This document shows, one piece after another, positions 62,760-64,000 of a DNA stretch of 64,000 nucleotides. Source of the stretch: Spiroplasma sp. TIUS-1 (lineage in GTDB: Bacteria > Bacillota_I > Bacilli_A > Mycoplasmatales > Mycoplasmataceae); the NCBI RefSeq assembly GCF_010365785.1, contig NZ_CP048387.1, positions 434,001 to 498,000 of the forward strand, written 5' to 3'. Every line of letters begins with the position of its first letter. Within the stretch, counting starts at the first letter, position 1. The notes under the pieces are model-generated. The model was not told the origin of the DNA and did not search any database. It saw only the letters and a list, made by a program, of their open reading frames with translations. Position numbers and translations under genes: made by a program.

Positions 62760-64000
62760 CTAACCTTTCATTTTTTTAATGTGTTTCTCACGTTTTTTAA
62801 GTAACAAATTAACGTTCTCTAATAATGTTGTAGCCTCTTGCTTTGATTTGGCATTTACCAACGTATCTTGATACGTGAATATATCTTTATTAATTCGTCG
62901 CAATTCTAAAGTACTTATAGAATCATCTATGACTTTTGAACTAATTTTTAATTTTTTAACTATCTTTTCTTTTTTGAAAAAAATATCAATTCCACTATAA
63001 ATACCTTCAATTATTGGAATCAAGTATTCTTTTTTATATTCTTTTACTTTTGAGATTATTAAATCCAAATCATCATCATTGTAATTTGAATTTTTATAAA
63101 TTTTTAATATTGTTTTAATAATATCTGTATGATGCTTTGTAAAAAACAATACTTGTGCTTTTTTAATTTTTTCATATCCTAATGCAGGATTTCTAATCAT
63201 TGCCGCTATTAGCAATTCTTGTGATTTTAAATATGCTGCTGTTCAATCCAGATTTTTTAATAAGTCTTGAATTGTTACACTTGTTTTTGAAACATAGTCC
63301 ATTGGGTTTTGAAAGACCTCTTGTATTTCAAAACCAGAATATTTTTGTGGTTCAAATAGTTCTGGAGGATTAAACGCTTCAGAAAATTCTGACTTTTCCA
63401 AATGTTTTGGTGCAGTTCTACTATATTGGTTCTCAAAATCCTGAACCAGTGTTTCAATATCAATTGAAATCTTAAATGCAATTTCTTGCAACAATAGTTT
63501 TCTGTCAGTTAAATTATTTACTTTAGAGACAGATACAAACATTGCATTTTTAAAAGCAACTTTACCATCGGCTGTATTTAAATCATTAATTGATTCAAAG
63601 TAATCCATCGTAAACATTGATGAAGTTTTCTTATTTTCAATTAATTTTATTGTTTCATCCTTTCCAAATTTAGTTACAAAATCATCAGGATCTTTTGAAT
63701 CATTTATGTGAACAAACCTTAATTTTAATCCACCATAATTTTTACTTTTACTTTCTAAATCAGATATTATTGATAGCATTGCATTCATTCCTGCATTATC
63801 AGAATCAAGCATAAAAGTAATATTTTTAGTAAACTTAGAAATTAATTCAACATGTCCACTGGTAAAAGCTACACCCATAATTGCTACTGTATTTTGAATA
63901 CCAACCCTATCTAATGCAATAACATCCATATAACCTTCAACAATTATTGCTTCATCTTTTTTGCTAATGACATTCTTAGAATTATTAAGGTTATAGGTAA
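62760..64000 (-). CDS. dnaG: DNA primase DnaG, 3' part
   Basis: The C-terminal 413 residues of DnaG; the N-terminal zinc domain lies beyond the window. Seen are the TOPRIM acidic motif VEGYMDVIALDRVGI, FMLDSDNAGMNAM (Asp-x-Asp), and DSKDPDDFVTKFG. The C-terminal helicase-binding domain (from about 63215 down) begins ELLIAAMIRNPALGY and ends in a basic helix RKKHIKKMKG-like segment. The stop lies nine bases before the rpoD ATG. Confidence 0.95.

Noticed and set aside
1-64000. Many apparently broken genes under the standard code
   Set aside because: The breaks are nearly all in-frame TGA codons at positions where Trp is expected (for example WW in sigma region 2.4). Reading TGA as Trp restores full-length proteins; they are not pseudogenes.

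Overview
The window is a gene-dense, strongly AT-rich mollicute chromosome segment. Almost every long reading frame only becomes complete when TGA is read as tryptophan, while TGG is also used. A lipoprotein leader ending in a VSC lipobox, a SecDF fusion of unusual type and a fructose PTS operon fit the Entomoplasmatales (Spiroplasma, Mesoplasma or Entomoplasma relatives). This placement is inference; no 16S rRNA gene is present. I found no rRNA, tRNA, CRISPR array, prophage or insertion sequence.

Layout. 1-5944 is a plus-strand run: the end of a P-loop kinase, ruvA-ruvB, a DEDD-exonuclease-like protein, yqeG, yqeH, a ROK glucokinase and two small conserved proteins. It converges on minus-strand plsY across a 42-base perfect palindrome. 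6831-14404 is plus: a small membrane protein, ribF, nfo, a lipoprotein, nusB, xseA-xseB, dinB, a SprT-like protease and a lysine/threonine-tailed protein. From 14415 to the end nearly everything is on the minus strand; the plus-strand exceptions are rpsT (17190), a hypothetical gene (27860) and a DUF192-like gene (58380).

The minus-strand part contains: two unknown genes with holA; comEC with an anchored protein; valS under a T-box; a small zinc protein; a Ca-type P-ATPase; engB with two membrane-protein genes; an eight-helix membrane protein; aspS-hisS; a 1394-residue FtsX-type permease; a fruR-fruK-fruA operon; mgtA (with a possible leader peptide) and a nucleosidase gene; relA, apt and secDF; rsmE; the nusA-ylxR-ylxQ-infB-rbfA operon; a DJ-1-like gene; a nadD-HD fusion, a Nif3-like gene and trmK; and rpoD with the 3' part of dnaG.

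Themes. Genes are packed with 1-26 base overlaps and many TAATG stop-start junctions, so translational coupling is the main organising principle. DNA repair (ruvAB, nfo, xseAB, dinB), translation (valS, aspS, hisS, infB, rbfA, rsmE, trmK, rpsT) and transcription (nusA, nusB, rpoD) dominate. Several conserved proteins are altered: RibF lacks its nucleotidyltransferase motif, ComEC has lost its metallo-beta-lactamase-type metal ligands, RpoD has about 50 extra residues inside region 4, and SecDF carries two long charged insertions. Candidate regulation worth testing: a terminator directly in front of nusA, a 28-codon leader ORF before mgtA, and 10-bp phased repeats at the fruR promoter.
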